27,621 nt of DNA. Origin: Xanthobacteraceae bacterium (lineage in GTDB: Bacteria > Pseudomonadota > Alphaproteobacteria > Rhizobiales > Xanthobacteraceae). Shown in pieces: positions 9,794-15,939 of the stretch. Each line of letters starts with the position of its first letter. Position 1 is the first letter of the stretch. The translations under genes and the position numbers were made by a program. Where the stretch lies: NCBI GenBank assembly GCA_030037185.1, contig JASHRR010000872.1, forward strand, positions 1 to 27,621, read 5' to 3'. The notes under the pieces are model-generated. The model saw only the letters and a program-made list of their open reading frames with translations, did no database searches and was not told the origin of the DNA.

Positions 9794-10255
9794 TCAAGCC
9801 CTGGCGGCATCGAGCAGCCACTTTTTTGCCGCCTCCCCCTCCCGAAGGTCCGACGCATTGGAAACGTCAACGTCTATGCGGCACGTCGCCAGAGTCTCGA
9901 TACCCGCGGCGCCACCCGGATTGTGCGCCACCCAGCTTCGTCCCATCCAGAAAAGCTTGGTCAAGCCGGGTCAGCACCGGAATCTGGCGGAGAGCTAGAT
10001 TATGATCCCGAAAGATCGGCCCGCGCCATGGTAGCCGCAGCAAAATCGGAACCACGAATTTCGGCACCCACGAGTTCAATTTGGGCCAGCTCAGGTCGCG
10101 GCAAATCAAGGGCCTCGGACACGAGTTGTCGTCACGATTGGCGCGCACAGGCCAACCAAGCTTGGTGCTGTTCAACCATTACTCGCGTCCGTGCGGCAAT
10201 TATGGCCAATATTTTACGCCTCCTGTTTCAGCGCGGCAACGTCAGCGGGTTTCAT
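9794..10255 (-). pseudogene. Broken pentapeptide-repeat protein gene
   Basis: Reading the minus strand through frame changes gives a single decayed protein. It starts MKPADVAALKQEA (ATG at 10255), is stopped, then continues in another frame as VMVEQHQAWLACARQS. After a TGA it runs RQLVSEALDLPRPELAQIE and then pentapeptide-type repeats: ELVGAEIRGSDF and AAATMARADLSGS. After a TAA it continues in a further frame as NLALRQIP and LDQAFLDGTKLGGA. A last frame gives a C-terminal piece (WVAHNPGGAAGIETLATC to WLLDAARA, stop at 9794). Alternating A(D/N)LxG-like units are the mark of the pentapeptide-repeat fold. At least two stops and two frame changes make it non-functional. It lies directly downstream of rtcB on the same strand. 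Confidence 0.6.
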
Positions 10256-10379
10256 TTTGCTTGTATCCCAGTATCGATCGCACGCGTGCCAGTAGCGATC
10301 ATCGCCTAATAGATCTTGCGCCCAGTTGCCGGCCTTTCATTGTGATCGCACGCTCAGGGACCAAACCTCTGGCTGAAGG

Positions 10380-11726
10380 TTAGTCCTTCCATGGATCGAA
10401 TTCCCCTGCGCCCGCCATTGCCACGGCAAACGGCTTTAGCGTGTGCAATACGCGCACTGTGCCGGCATGTTCGGCGATCACGTGGGGCAAGCGCCGATAA
10501 GCCATCGGGCTTTCGTCGAGATCAGCGCCGATCAATACGACTCCCCGATCTCGGAGCCAGGCGTCCATTTCGGCCTGCGTGAAGCGCCGCTTCGCCTCCT
10601 TGCGACCGTACAGCCGGCCGGCGCCATGCACCGTGGAATAGAGCGCGGCCCTGGATTGCTCGCTGTCGATGCCCTCGATGATCACGGCATCGTCGCCCAT
10701 GGAGCCGCCGACGAAGCCGCGTTGTCCCGGGAATGCCGGGGTCGCGCCTTTGCGCACCACCCACAGATCGAGATCGCCATGGCGCTCGCGCCAGGCGTAG
10801 TTGTGATGGTTATGCACGCTGTCGGTGACGGCGCCGCCGATGATTTTGCGCACGCGCTCGATTACCCACTCGCGCCCCGCATAGGCGTAGCGGCCGGCAA
10901 GCTCCATCGCGGCGATGTAACGACGCCCGATTTCGCTGTCCTCGTCGATCACCGCCGGCGGGACATTCATGCCGTCCTTGCCGCCGGCCGCCTTGAGATA
11001 ACGTGTCGCGCTGGTGTGGCCGAGGCCGCGCGAGCCGAAATGCACCCCGATCCAGACGAAGCCGGATTCATCGCGCATGAGGTCAACATAGTGATTGCCG
11101 GAGCCGACAGTGCCGAGCTGCGCGACGGCCTTCTGCCGATAGGCCTCCATGTCGGACGCCTTCCAGGCTTCGGCATCGTCGAACAACTCATGCTCGACAC
11201 GCTCCTCATTGGTGCGGCCGACGCCGAACGAAATCACCAAGGAGACGTCCTTGATGATGCTGCCGACGCGGTCCTCGATCGCAGCAAAGGGCGTATCAAG
11301 CCGTGCGGCCATGTTGCCGCAGCCGATATCGAAGCCGACCCCGGAGATGCTGATCTGCCGCTCATAAGCGATCACACCACCGACCGGCTGAGCATAGCCG
11401 AGATGGCCATCGGCGCAGATGACGCCACCGACGACATTGCCCACCGCCATGCAGTTGCGCATCTGAGCAATGGTCGCGTCGTCATGTTGTCCAAACACCC
11501 GCAGCGGGCTATTCGCGTACCGCGGCGCTTGTGGCGAATTTGTTGCAATCGATTGCCCCGCGTCCGTGGCTTTGGCCGCAAGATGTTCTTTGCGCGCCGC
11601 GTCACGGTAGGCGCACCACGCCGGCATTGATCGTTGTCCCGGCCGCTCAATGCGGCTGTCCGGATCGACGCCAGCAGCAAGCGCAAGCTCGCGGGCGCGG
11701 ATCTCGTAGCGATCGGGTTTTCTCAT
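10380..11726 (-). CDS. rtcB: RNA-splicing ligase RtcB family
   Basis: A 448-residue RtcB-type ligase that joins RNA 2',3'-cyclic phosphate (or 3'-phosphate) ends to 5'-OH ends using GTP and Mn2+. The known role of the family is RNA repair and splicing. All key residues are visible: D133 and C136 in GFDIGCGN, H212 in GSGNHYVDL, H237 in SRGLGH, H308 in HNHHNYAW, and the guanylated nucleophile H367 in VHGAGR. DGHLGYAQPVGG and RKGATPAFPGQ are also present. The family's usual PGSMG reads GGSMG here. About 60 residues at the N-terminus (RYEIRARELALAAG, IERPGQRSMPAW) are extra compared with E. coli RtcB. The ATG at 11726 has GAGGA about 9 bases upstream. A tRNA array on the same strand ends 163 bases upstream, suggesting a tRNA repair function. 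No archease or rtcA is in the window. Confidence 0.93.
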   Translation of the reverse strand: MRKPDRYEIRARELALAAGVDPDSRIERPGQRSMPAWCAYRDAARKEHLAAKATDAGQSIATNSPQAPRYANSPLRVFGQHDDATIAQMRNCMAVGNVVGGVICADGHLGYAQPVGGVIAYERQISISGVGFDIGCGNMAARLDTPFAAIEDRVGSIIKDVSLVISFGVGRTNEERVEHELFDDAEAWKASDMEAYRQKAVAQLGTVGSGNHYVDLMRDESGFVWIGVHFGSRGLGHTSATRYLKAAGGKDGMNVPPAVIDEDSEIGRRYIAAMELAGRYAYAGREWVIERVRKIIGGAVTDSVHNHHNYAWRERHGDLDLWVVRKGATPAFPGQRGFVGGSMGDDAVIIEGIDSEQSRAALYSTVHGAGRLYGRKEAKRRFTQAEMDAWLRDRGVVLIGADLDESPMAYRRLPHVIAEHAGTVRVLHTLKPFAVAMAGAGEFDPWKD

Positions 11727-11889
11727 GACTGGTGTCCTCGTGTCGCGGCAGTGAGAGTGAATTGGAGCTCTTGTTCTGGAGCTCGCACAACCCTTTTTTC
11801 GTCAAAAGCAGGAGCACTCCTCATGGCAAGGCCCGCCGTCATCCGACGTTCGTGGTCCGCGAAAAAGGTGATTACGTCCAGAACGCGAA

Positions 11890-11963
11890 TGGCACCGGCG
11901 CAGGGACTTGAACCCCGACCAGCGGTTTTGGAGACCGTAATGCTGCCATTACATCACGCCGGT
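11890..11963 (-). tRNA. tRNA-Trp (CCA), array member nearest rtcB
   Basis: A 74-base cloverleaf with acceptor ACCGGCG/CGCCGGT (7 bp), a 3-bp D-stem with a GG-containing loop, anticodon loop CTCCAAA (anticodon CCA), a 4-base variable loop, T-stem CGGGG/CCCTG with T-loop TTCAAGT, discriminator G and an encoded CCA. The anticodon stem has one mismatch at its outer pair. It is the most standard-looking member of the array. The acceptor differs from the AGGGG-type end usual in bacterial tRNA-Trp as I recall it, so charging by TrpRS is uncertain. Confidence 0.8.
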
Positions 11964-11965
11964 GT

Positions 11966-12037
11966 ATGAGACCGCGGACTCGAACCGCGCCGACGGCGTC
12001 CACAGCGCCGCCCATATCACCCGATCGGCCGGTCCGG
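11966..12037 (-). tRNA. tRNA-His-like (GTG), degenerate acceptor
   Basis: The anticodon arm is perfect (CGGCG, loop CTGTGGA, CGCCG; anticodon GTG). The T-arm is perfect too (CGCGG, TTCGAGT, CCGCG), with a 4-base variable loop. The D-stem is weak and the acceptor barely pairs: the 3' strand GTCTCAT finds only a partial partner upstream, and no CCA is encoded. The extra 5' G that marks tRNA-His cannot be assigned. The 5' end given is approximate. It is probably non-functional in translation unless processed unusually. Confidence 0.55.
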
Positions 12038-12043
12038 CATAGA

Positions 12044-12117
12044 TGGTAGCGGCCCCTGGTGACGATCCAGGCGCGCGCTCGTTATGAGCAACCGCTGTGC
12101 ACCAGCGTACTGCCGCT
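12044..12117 (-). tRNA. tRNA-Met-like (CAT)
   Basis: A 74-base element with acceptor AGCGGCA/GGCCGCT (6 of 7 pairs), discriminator A and encoded CCA. The anticodon loop is CTCATAA (anticodon CAT) on a stem with one mismatch and one wobble pair. The T-stem CCTGG/CCAGG is perfect, but the T-loop reads ATCGTCA instead of the usual TTCRANT pattern, and the D-arm is irregular. CAT could also be modified to read isoleucine AUA codons if lysidine were made; the sequence cannot decide. Its 5' end lies one base from the previous gene's discriminator. Confidence 0.7.
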
Positions 12118-12118
12118 G

Positions 12119-12202
12119 CACCGGGGGCACGATTCGAACGTGCGCCGCACTTAGGTGCGGACCTCCGCTTCAAAGGCGGGTCGGTTAGGCCCGCACCCCG
12201 GT
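12119..12202 (-). tRNA. Class II tRNA with TTG anticodon (Ser-like body)
   Basis: An 84-base element with a perfect acceptor ACCGGGG/CCCCGGT, a 3-bp D-stem with a short loop lacking GG, and anticodon loop CTTTGAA (anticodon TTG, which reads CAA glutamine). It has a long variable arm with a 6-bp stem (CCGCAC/GTGCGG, loop CTAA) and a perfect T-arm (GCACG, TTCGAAT, CGTGC). The discriminator is G and no CCA is encoded. A long variable arm plus G73 are the features SerRS recognises in bacteria, whereas glutamine tRNAs have a short variable loop. The body therefore looks serine-type while the anticodon is glutamine-type. Serine charging is inference from identity rules. Confidence 0.75.
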
Positions 12203-12208
12203 ATCCTG

Positions 12209-12286
12209 TGGTGCCCCCTGCCGGCGACGATCCGGCTTCACAGCTTTGAAAGAGCCGCATCCTAACCCAACGTAGACGAAGGGGGC
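12209..12286 (-). tRNA. tRNA-Glu-like (TTC)
   Basis: A 78-base element with a perfect acceptor GCCCCCT/AGGGGGC, discriminator A and encoded CCA. Its 5' end (GCCCCCTTCGTCTA) resembles bacterial tRNA-Glu. Anticodon loop CTTTCAA (TTC) sits on a five-pair stem including one G-T. The T-stem GCCGG/CCGGC is perfect, but the T-loop is ATCGTCG, the same kind of departure seen in the Met-like member. The D-loop is long and contains GGGTTAG. Confidence 0.8.
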
Positions 12287-12290
12287 GAAA

Positions 12291-12362
12291 TGGAGGGGCC
12301 GCGGGTATTGAGCCCGCCTGGTCGGTTTGGAAGACCGATGCACATTCGTCTATGCCGGACCC
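12291..12362 (-). tRNA. tRNA-Gly-like (TCC), shortened acceptor/T domain
   Basis: A 72-base element. The anticodon arm is perfect (TCGGT, CTTCCAA, ACCGA; anticodon TCC). The acceptor GGGTCCG/CGGCCCC has one mismatch, with discriminator T and encoded CCA, as usual for tRNA-Gly. The T-arm has loop CTCAATA, and acceptor plus T-stem can be drawn with only 11 base pairs together (7+4 or 6+5) instead of the standard 12. The D-arm is weak. Confidence 0.7.
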
Positions 12363-12365
12363 GCG

Positions 12366-12440
12366 TGGCGGAGAGTTGAGGGCACGATCCCATGCCCCGT
12401 GAAGGCACAGCGCGATTAGCAGGCGGCTCACCGCCCCACC
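12366..12440 (-). tRNA. tRNA-Ser-like (GCT), degenerate
   Basis: The 3' end CTCTCCGCCA and a variable-arm hairpin (TGTG, CCTT, CACG) are serine-type, and the putative anticodon loop CTGCTAA gives GCT. The D-arm is replaced by a GGCGG-TGAG-CCGCC hairpin, the anticodon stem pairs poorly, and the T-arm has a perfect 5-bp stem (GGGCA/TGCCC) closing an 8-base loop. The acceptor pairs at about five of seven positions. It is a remnant or a strongly non-standard tRNA. CCA is encoded and the 5' end is approximate. Confidence 0.5.
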
Positions 12441-12460
12441 GGAACAATTCTGCGTACTAG

Positions 12461-12532
12461 GCTCGACGCGGAGATTCAAACTGCGAGCCTGCGGAGTAGG
12501 ATTTCGCTGCTCTCCCACCGAGCTACGTCGAG
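12461..12532 (-). tRNA. tRNA-Arg (CCT)
   Basis: A 72-base element without encoded CCA: acceptor CTCGACG/CGTCGAG (perfect), perfect D-arm (GCTC, GGTGG-containing loop, GAGC), anticodon loop ATCCTAC (anticodon CCT, arginine AGG) on a stem with one mismatch, and T-loop TTTGAAT on a T-stem with one mismatch. Apart from the missing CCA it is close to a standard cloverleaf. Confidence 0.72.
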
Positions 12533-12534
12533 AT

Positions 12535-12610
12535 TGGTGCTCCGGGCAGATTCGAGCTCGCGTGATCATCGCTTAGAAGGCGCCGGCCTGTCCATTCGAG
12601 CCACCGGAGC
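12535..12610 (-). tRNA. tRNA-Arg (TCT)
   Basis: A 76-base element with a perfect acceptor GCTCCGG/CCGGAGC, discriminator A and encoded CCA. Anticodon loop CTTCTAA (TCT, arginine AGA) sits on a stem with one mismatch. The D-loop contains GG and the T-loop is CTCGAAT, but the T-stem pairs at only about three of five positions. Together with the neighbouring CCT gene it would cover the AGA/AGG arginine codons, which are rare in high-GC genomes. Confidence 0.72.
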
Positions 12611-12660
12611 TGCCCGGGAGTACTAATGCGGCTTGTTCGAGAGTGGCCGGACGATATTGT

Positions 12661-12731
12661 CGGGGTCGGCCCGTCCCGAACCCGCGACCTTTAAGTTCGA
12701 CGGCCGACGCTGCCGACTGAGCTAGTCGCAG
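12661..12731 (-). pseudogene. Decayed tRNA-like element (Asp-like 3' half)
   Basis: It has a clear D-arm-like TAGCTCAGTCGG and, in the 3' half, AGGTCGCGGGTTCGGGAC, which resembles the variable and T-arm part of bacterial tRNA-Asp. The T-stem no longer pairs, the anticodon arm cannot be folded with confidence (TAA or a decayed GTC are possible) and the acceptor strands do not match. Confidence 0.4.
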
Positions 12732-12791
12732 AAAAGTTGTTGCGGATAACCACAGCCTTTTCGCTCTGCCCTTTCAGCCAAAGCAGGACAA

Positions 12792-12837
12792 ACGCAGAGG
12801 ATCGGATTTGGCGCTCCAGCACTGAGCTACCGTGCGT
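12792..12837 (-). pseudogene. Truncated tRNA remnant with intact D-arm
   Basis: A perfect D-arm (TAGCTC, AGTGCTG, GAGC) sits between strands ACGCA and TGCGT that can pair like an acceptor stem. Between the D-arm and the 3' strand there is only a T-loop-like TCCGATCC, so the anticodon arm appears deleted. Confidence 0.35.
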
Positions 12838-12842
12838 TCAGG

Positions 12843-12868
12843 TGGGACCGGGTTTGGATTAAAACCAA
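12843..12868 (-). pseudogene. tRNA 3'-end fragment
   Basis: On the minus strand there is a T-arm (TTGG, TTTTAAT, CCAA) followed by ACCCGGT, C and CCA, which is the layout of a tRNA 3' end. No matching 5' acceptor strand is found upstream. Confidence 0.3.
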
Positions 12869-12896
12869 CGATGCTACCAGGGAGGATAACTCGTGG

Positions 12897-12924
12897 GCTC
12901 CGACGCAGCTGCGACGATCGGAGC
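12897..12924. repeat. Inverted repeat with palindromic core
   Basis: GCTCCGA and TCGGAGC form a perfect 7-bp inverted repeat around a core containing the palindrome CGCAGCTGCG. It lies immediately upstream of the tRNA array. It may be a folded RNA element or another decayed tRNA: its minus strand contains ATCGTCG, like the T-loops of the Glu- and Met-like members. Confidence 0.4.
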
Positions 12925-13602
12925 TGCTACCGAAGTCTGGGCTCGCCCCTATCCTGGACTGGCAGTCAGGGATGATGGAGCGCACGGCAGGAAACCCGCA
13001 TTTTCAACTCCGATTACGGTTCACCGGTTCGTAGGCGGCGTCGGTTACGTGCGCGCGTTGGGGCGAGGGGATTTCAGCCCGATCTTCTTTCTTGAGACCG
13101 ACGCGTCCTGGTGCGCTAGGCGGCCGCGTGTATTGGCTCCCCGACCATCCTCCAAGTCGTGTTGAAATGATTTGCTTAATTTCGATTTTCCGATTTTCGT
13201 CTGCGCCACGAACACGAACACTGCGATATCCATCAGTGTTTCGCCGTTGTCGCGCCGTTGGCGAGGTTCCGTGCGATGGGCGGGGACGCGAGGGACGTCA
13301 GGCTCGTGCGATGCCGTCGACGAGCCGAGGCGGCGCCTTGCCGACGGCGCTATCAGGTTCGAGCGGCGGCGCCGGCTGTGGGAGGTGGTCGAGCACTGCC
13401 GGCCCGCGCAAGAGACGGGCTTCAAGCGGAAATTCGCTGCTACGTTTCTGTCTTTCGTCCTGATTAGCAGCACCAGGACGCGCACCAAAAGCTCGGTAGC
13501 GCGGGCGCTTCACTCGTCGCTCGGCCGCCGGCCCGGCACGCATGAGCGCGAGCCGCCGGCACACCCGCAGCTGAGCGCACGCCAGCGATTTTGACGATGC
13601 CC
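12925..13602. other. Gap, possibly further decayed tRNA sequence
   Basis: About 680 bases without a supported gene. From 12975 to 13045 on the minus strand there is a weak tRNA-Phe-like pattern (loop TTGAAAA, then GCGGGTTTCC). The stems are poor, so it is not called. Several overlapping frames of arginine-rich translation beyond 13170 look like chance ORFs. Confidence 0.3.
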
Positions 13603-13947
13603 TCAAGCTTCCGCCAGACGCCCTTGCAGTTCTTCTTCGACCGTCGAGCTCCAGTCGCCGTGGGACCAGTAGAGCCTCCAGGGCCAGACGCACGGACGGG
13701 GAAAGTGCAGCAGGCTATAGCGCTCTCGCTCCATTTTTGCGGCGCACACATTAAGAGCTTCAAAGTCGGCGAGCTTCATCGGGTGGGTCATGAAAGTGGA
13801 GACCTTAAATGGCACTTCCGAATGCATGTAGTCGAGAAAGCTGCACTGGTGGGTCTGCTCGATCTGGGCCCTGGTCTTAGCGAAAGTCTCGCGCCAATAC
13901 AGGAAGGGCGGCAAAACCATGTAGTTTTTATCGAGGTCCATATTCAT
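13603..13947 (-). CDS. Unrecognised protein or gene fragment (114 aa)
   Basis: The minus strand gives a 114-residue translation beginning MNMDLDKNYMVLPPFLYWRE and ending VEEELQGRLAEA, with a balanced mix of acidic, basic and aromatic residues (LDYMHSEVPFKV, THPMKLADFEAL). I do not recognise the family. The frame stays open upstream to 14448, but that part is arginine- and cysteine-rich and looks non-coding. No good ribosome binding site precedes 13947. It may be the C-terminal remnant of a longer gene. The opposing plus-strand ORF (13591-14106) looks like its mirror. Confidence 0.35.
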   Translation of the reverse strand: MNMDLDKNYMVLPPFLYWRETFAKTRAQIEQTHQCSFLDYMHSEVPFKVSTFMTHPMKLADFEALNVCAAKMERERYSLLHFPRPCVWPWRLYWSHGDWSSTVEEELQGRLAEA

Positions 13948-15939
13948 GGCTCTGGACGTGGGACCGCGCCAGACTTGCCCTCGCAAGCCTGGTGGTGTCA
14001 CGATATCGCGCGCAGCGATGCGGTCTGCTTCGCCGGGGGCTCGGCGCGCCGGCTGATGAAACCGCAAAGACCGCCAAAGCGACTGCGGAAAATCGGCGCC
14101 GGCTAACAGACACCGGAGCGGCGCATGACCCGGCGGTGATGGCCGAGGCCAACATGGCCGATTGTCGAGCCTGAGATCGTCAAGCAGGTGCGAGGTCCCA
14201 ACCCCGCTGTGCGCTTTGTGATACTGCCACACGAGATGACAGCGCATCACAGGCGCCGCCTGGAGGCGACGCCAGTCATGCGCGTACTCACACCCACGTG
14301 CTAAGGCCAAGACGAAAGCGAGAACAGTTCCATGAACTTGCGCTGAAACATCGGCTGCTTCTCGAAGGTGATCGCATTCGGAAGTTGGCGACCAGCTCCT
14401 CCCGCGGCAGCAGCGACATGATCGGAACCACCGAGCGGCCTTGCGCAATGCGGAGCCAATTGAGATAACCTCGGGATTGCAAGGCAGCGGAATGACATTA
14501 TTGGCGTCGAAAATACCAGATTCGCGGACAATGCAGTGCCTCGGTCGCGCTCGTTGTCAAAATTATCGCTGTCAGCTCGATCGCCTGGTGGCTCTACCGC
14601 CTCGCTCGGAAACGGCCCGCCGAGTTGCTCGTAACCGCCTCGGCCCCCTGCAGCGCGGTGGCCGGAAGTCGCCGCCCGCATTGTTCAAGGAACCGACTGA
14701 TTTAAGGAAAACCCGACGAAGAGTTCCATGCATAGGTACACGGACATTCGGATGACAGCGTCGGTGTCGGCAAATCACTTCGCAGTTTTGAAAAAGCTGT
14801 TTCTCAGCAATCCGACCCACAGGCAACTTCGGCGTACTGTAAATGGACAACATCAGAGTGTATGAGGGACGGAAAGCAAGTTACTTCAAGAAAATTTCTG
14901 CGCTGCTCAGGAGAACCGAGCGGATCTCATAACGGTCAAGCGGAGTGTCGCAGCGTCTATGATGGCTGCCCCAAAAGAAGTTGGACGCTGACGGGCTTTT
15001 CGGAGTGGGTGCCGAACGAAAAAAGGTGGTCTGGTTTATCTCGGGAACGGACGACGATTCTGCCGAGCCTGTCGAAAATGCGTCGACTAGATTACTCAAT
15101 CCGAAGGCCCGTAATGCGACAGGTTCGCGGCGAGGTATGACGCGTGAGATAGCCTGCCGGGTCCGCCGTTGTGCCCCATCGTGACGGGCCGCACGCTGAG
15201 CGGCATCACGGCCGCGCCGATGCTCCCGCCGGGCTGCCGAGCGGCGCGCCGCCGTGTGGCCACCCTCGGGTGGGACCTCGGCTCGGCCGGATCACAGCCC
15301 AGCAGCTCAAAGAGCACGAGACGGGGCTGCCGCCAGCGCTCCGTCGTGCCGTCGTCGTCAACGATCACCCGAAAGCGCACGCCCGCTTGCGGATCGCCGA
15401 CATCGCCGAGGCCGCGCTCCATTGCTTACGACCATTGGACGCCCGCTTGGCAATGCCTCGGGCCCCTTCCGCCGCAACATCGGGCAAAATCATGGAAATT
15501 CGCGCGAATAGGTGCTGAACACGCGCCGCTGTCCAGGCCGGTCGTGGGAGTGGCGGCCGATCAACGCACGCGACGCCCGAGCGCCCACCGCCGCGGTTTT
15601 TGAGACTGCGCCGCAAACCCTTGGCTTGATCGCGATCGCAGCCGCACTCGCGGCTTTCGCCGTTGATCTGCGACCGTGCTGGATGTCCGCGAGGTTGATC
15701 ACCATCCGGCTGGCACCCGGCCGCTAAGGGGGAGGCTTTGGCTCTTGGAGCTTGTTCCCCGAGTGGTCGCGCTCGATCAACCCTCGATTGCCGCCAGCGC
15801 CGATATCGAGCGCCGTATCATTAAGTTTCCGGCCGCCGAAACCATCCACCGGGGGTAACGTTGTTATCGCGCATCATCGCTCATGCTAGAGCCCGCGGCT
15901 TGCCGAGGTCTTGACGTGGTATGAAATAGGGGCGAACAG
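13948..15939. other. Two-kilobase gap with no supported gene
   Basis: No intact gene is recognised. Small protein-like pieces occur: on the plus strand 14842-14931 (begins MDNIRVYEGRKASYFKKI) and 14981-15120 (LFGVGAERKKVVWFISGTDD), in the same frame but separated by stops; and on the minus strand near 15180, MGHNGGPG, a motif typical of the start of small rhizobial proteins. None can be extended to a convincing gene, so the stretch reads as decayed accessory DNA. Confidence 0.4.

Larger units (their letters stand above)
11890..12868 (-). other. tRNA-like gene array upstream of rtcB
   Basis: Nine tRNA-like genes with readable anticodons, one decayed tRNA-like element and two fragments are packed head to tail in about 1 kb, all on the minus strand and pointing at rtcB. 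Order in the direction of transcription: fragments, decayed element, Arg(TCT), Arg(CCT), Ser-like(GCT), Gly(TCC), Glu(TTC), class II (TTG), Met(CAT), His(GTG), Trp(CCA). Spacers between neighbours run from 1 to about 20 bases. Six genes encode CCA; at least two do not. Most depart from the standard fold in acceptor, D-arm or T-arm, so this resembles the non-canonical tRNA arrays known from some bacterial chromosomes and plasmids rather than a housekeeping tRNA operon. Assignments are by hand folding. Confidence 0.8.

Noticed and set aside
10443..11630. 395-residue plus-strand ORF
   Set aside because: It is exactly antisense to rtcB, whose minus-strand product has all catalytic motifs. Long antisense frames are common in high-GC genes.
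11949..12569. 206-residue minus-strand ORF
   Set aside because: It runs through six tRNA-like genes; the translation is proline- and arginine-rich with no family resemblance.
12975..13045. Possible tRNA-Phe (GAA) on the minus strand
   Set aside because: Loop TTGAAAA and a T-arm-like GCGGGTTTCC are present but the stems pair poorly, so it is not called as a tRNA.
13591..14106. 171-residue plus-strand ORF
   Set aside because: Looks like the mirror of the more protein-like minus-strand ORF at 13603-13947 and has no good start.
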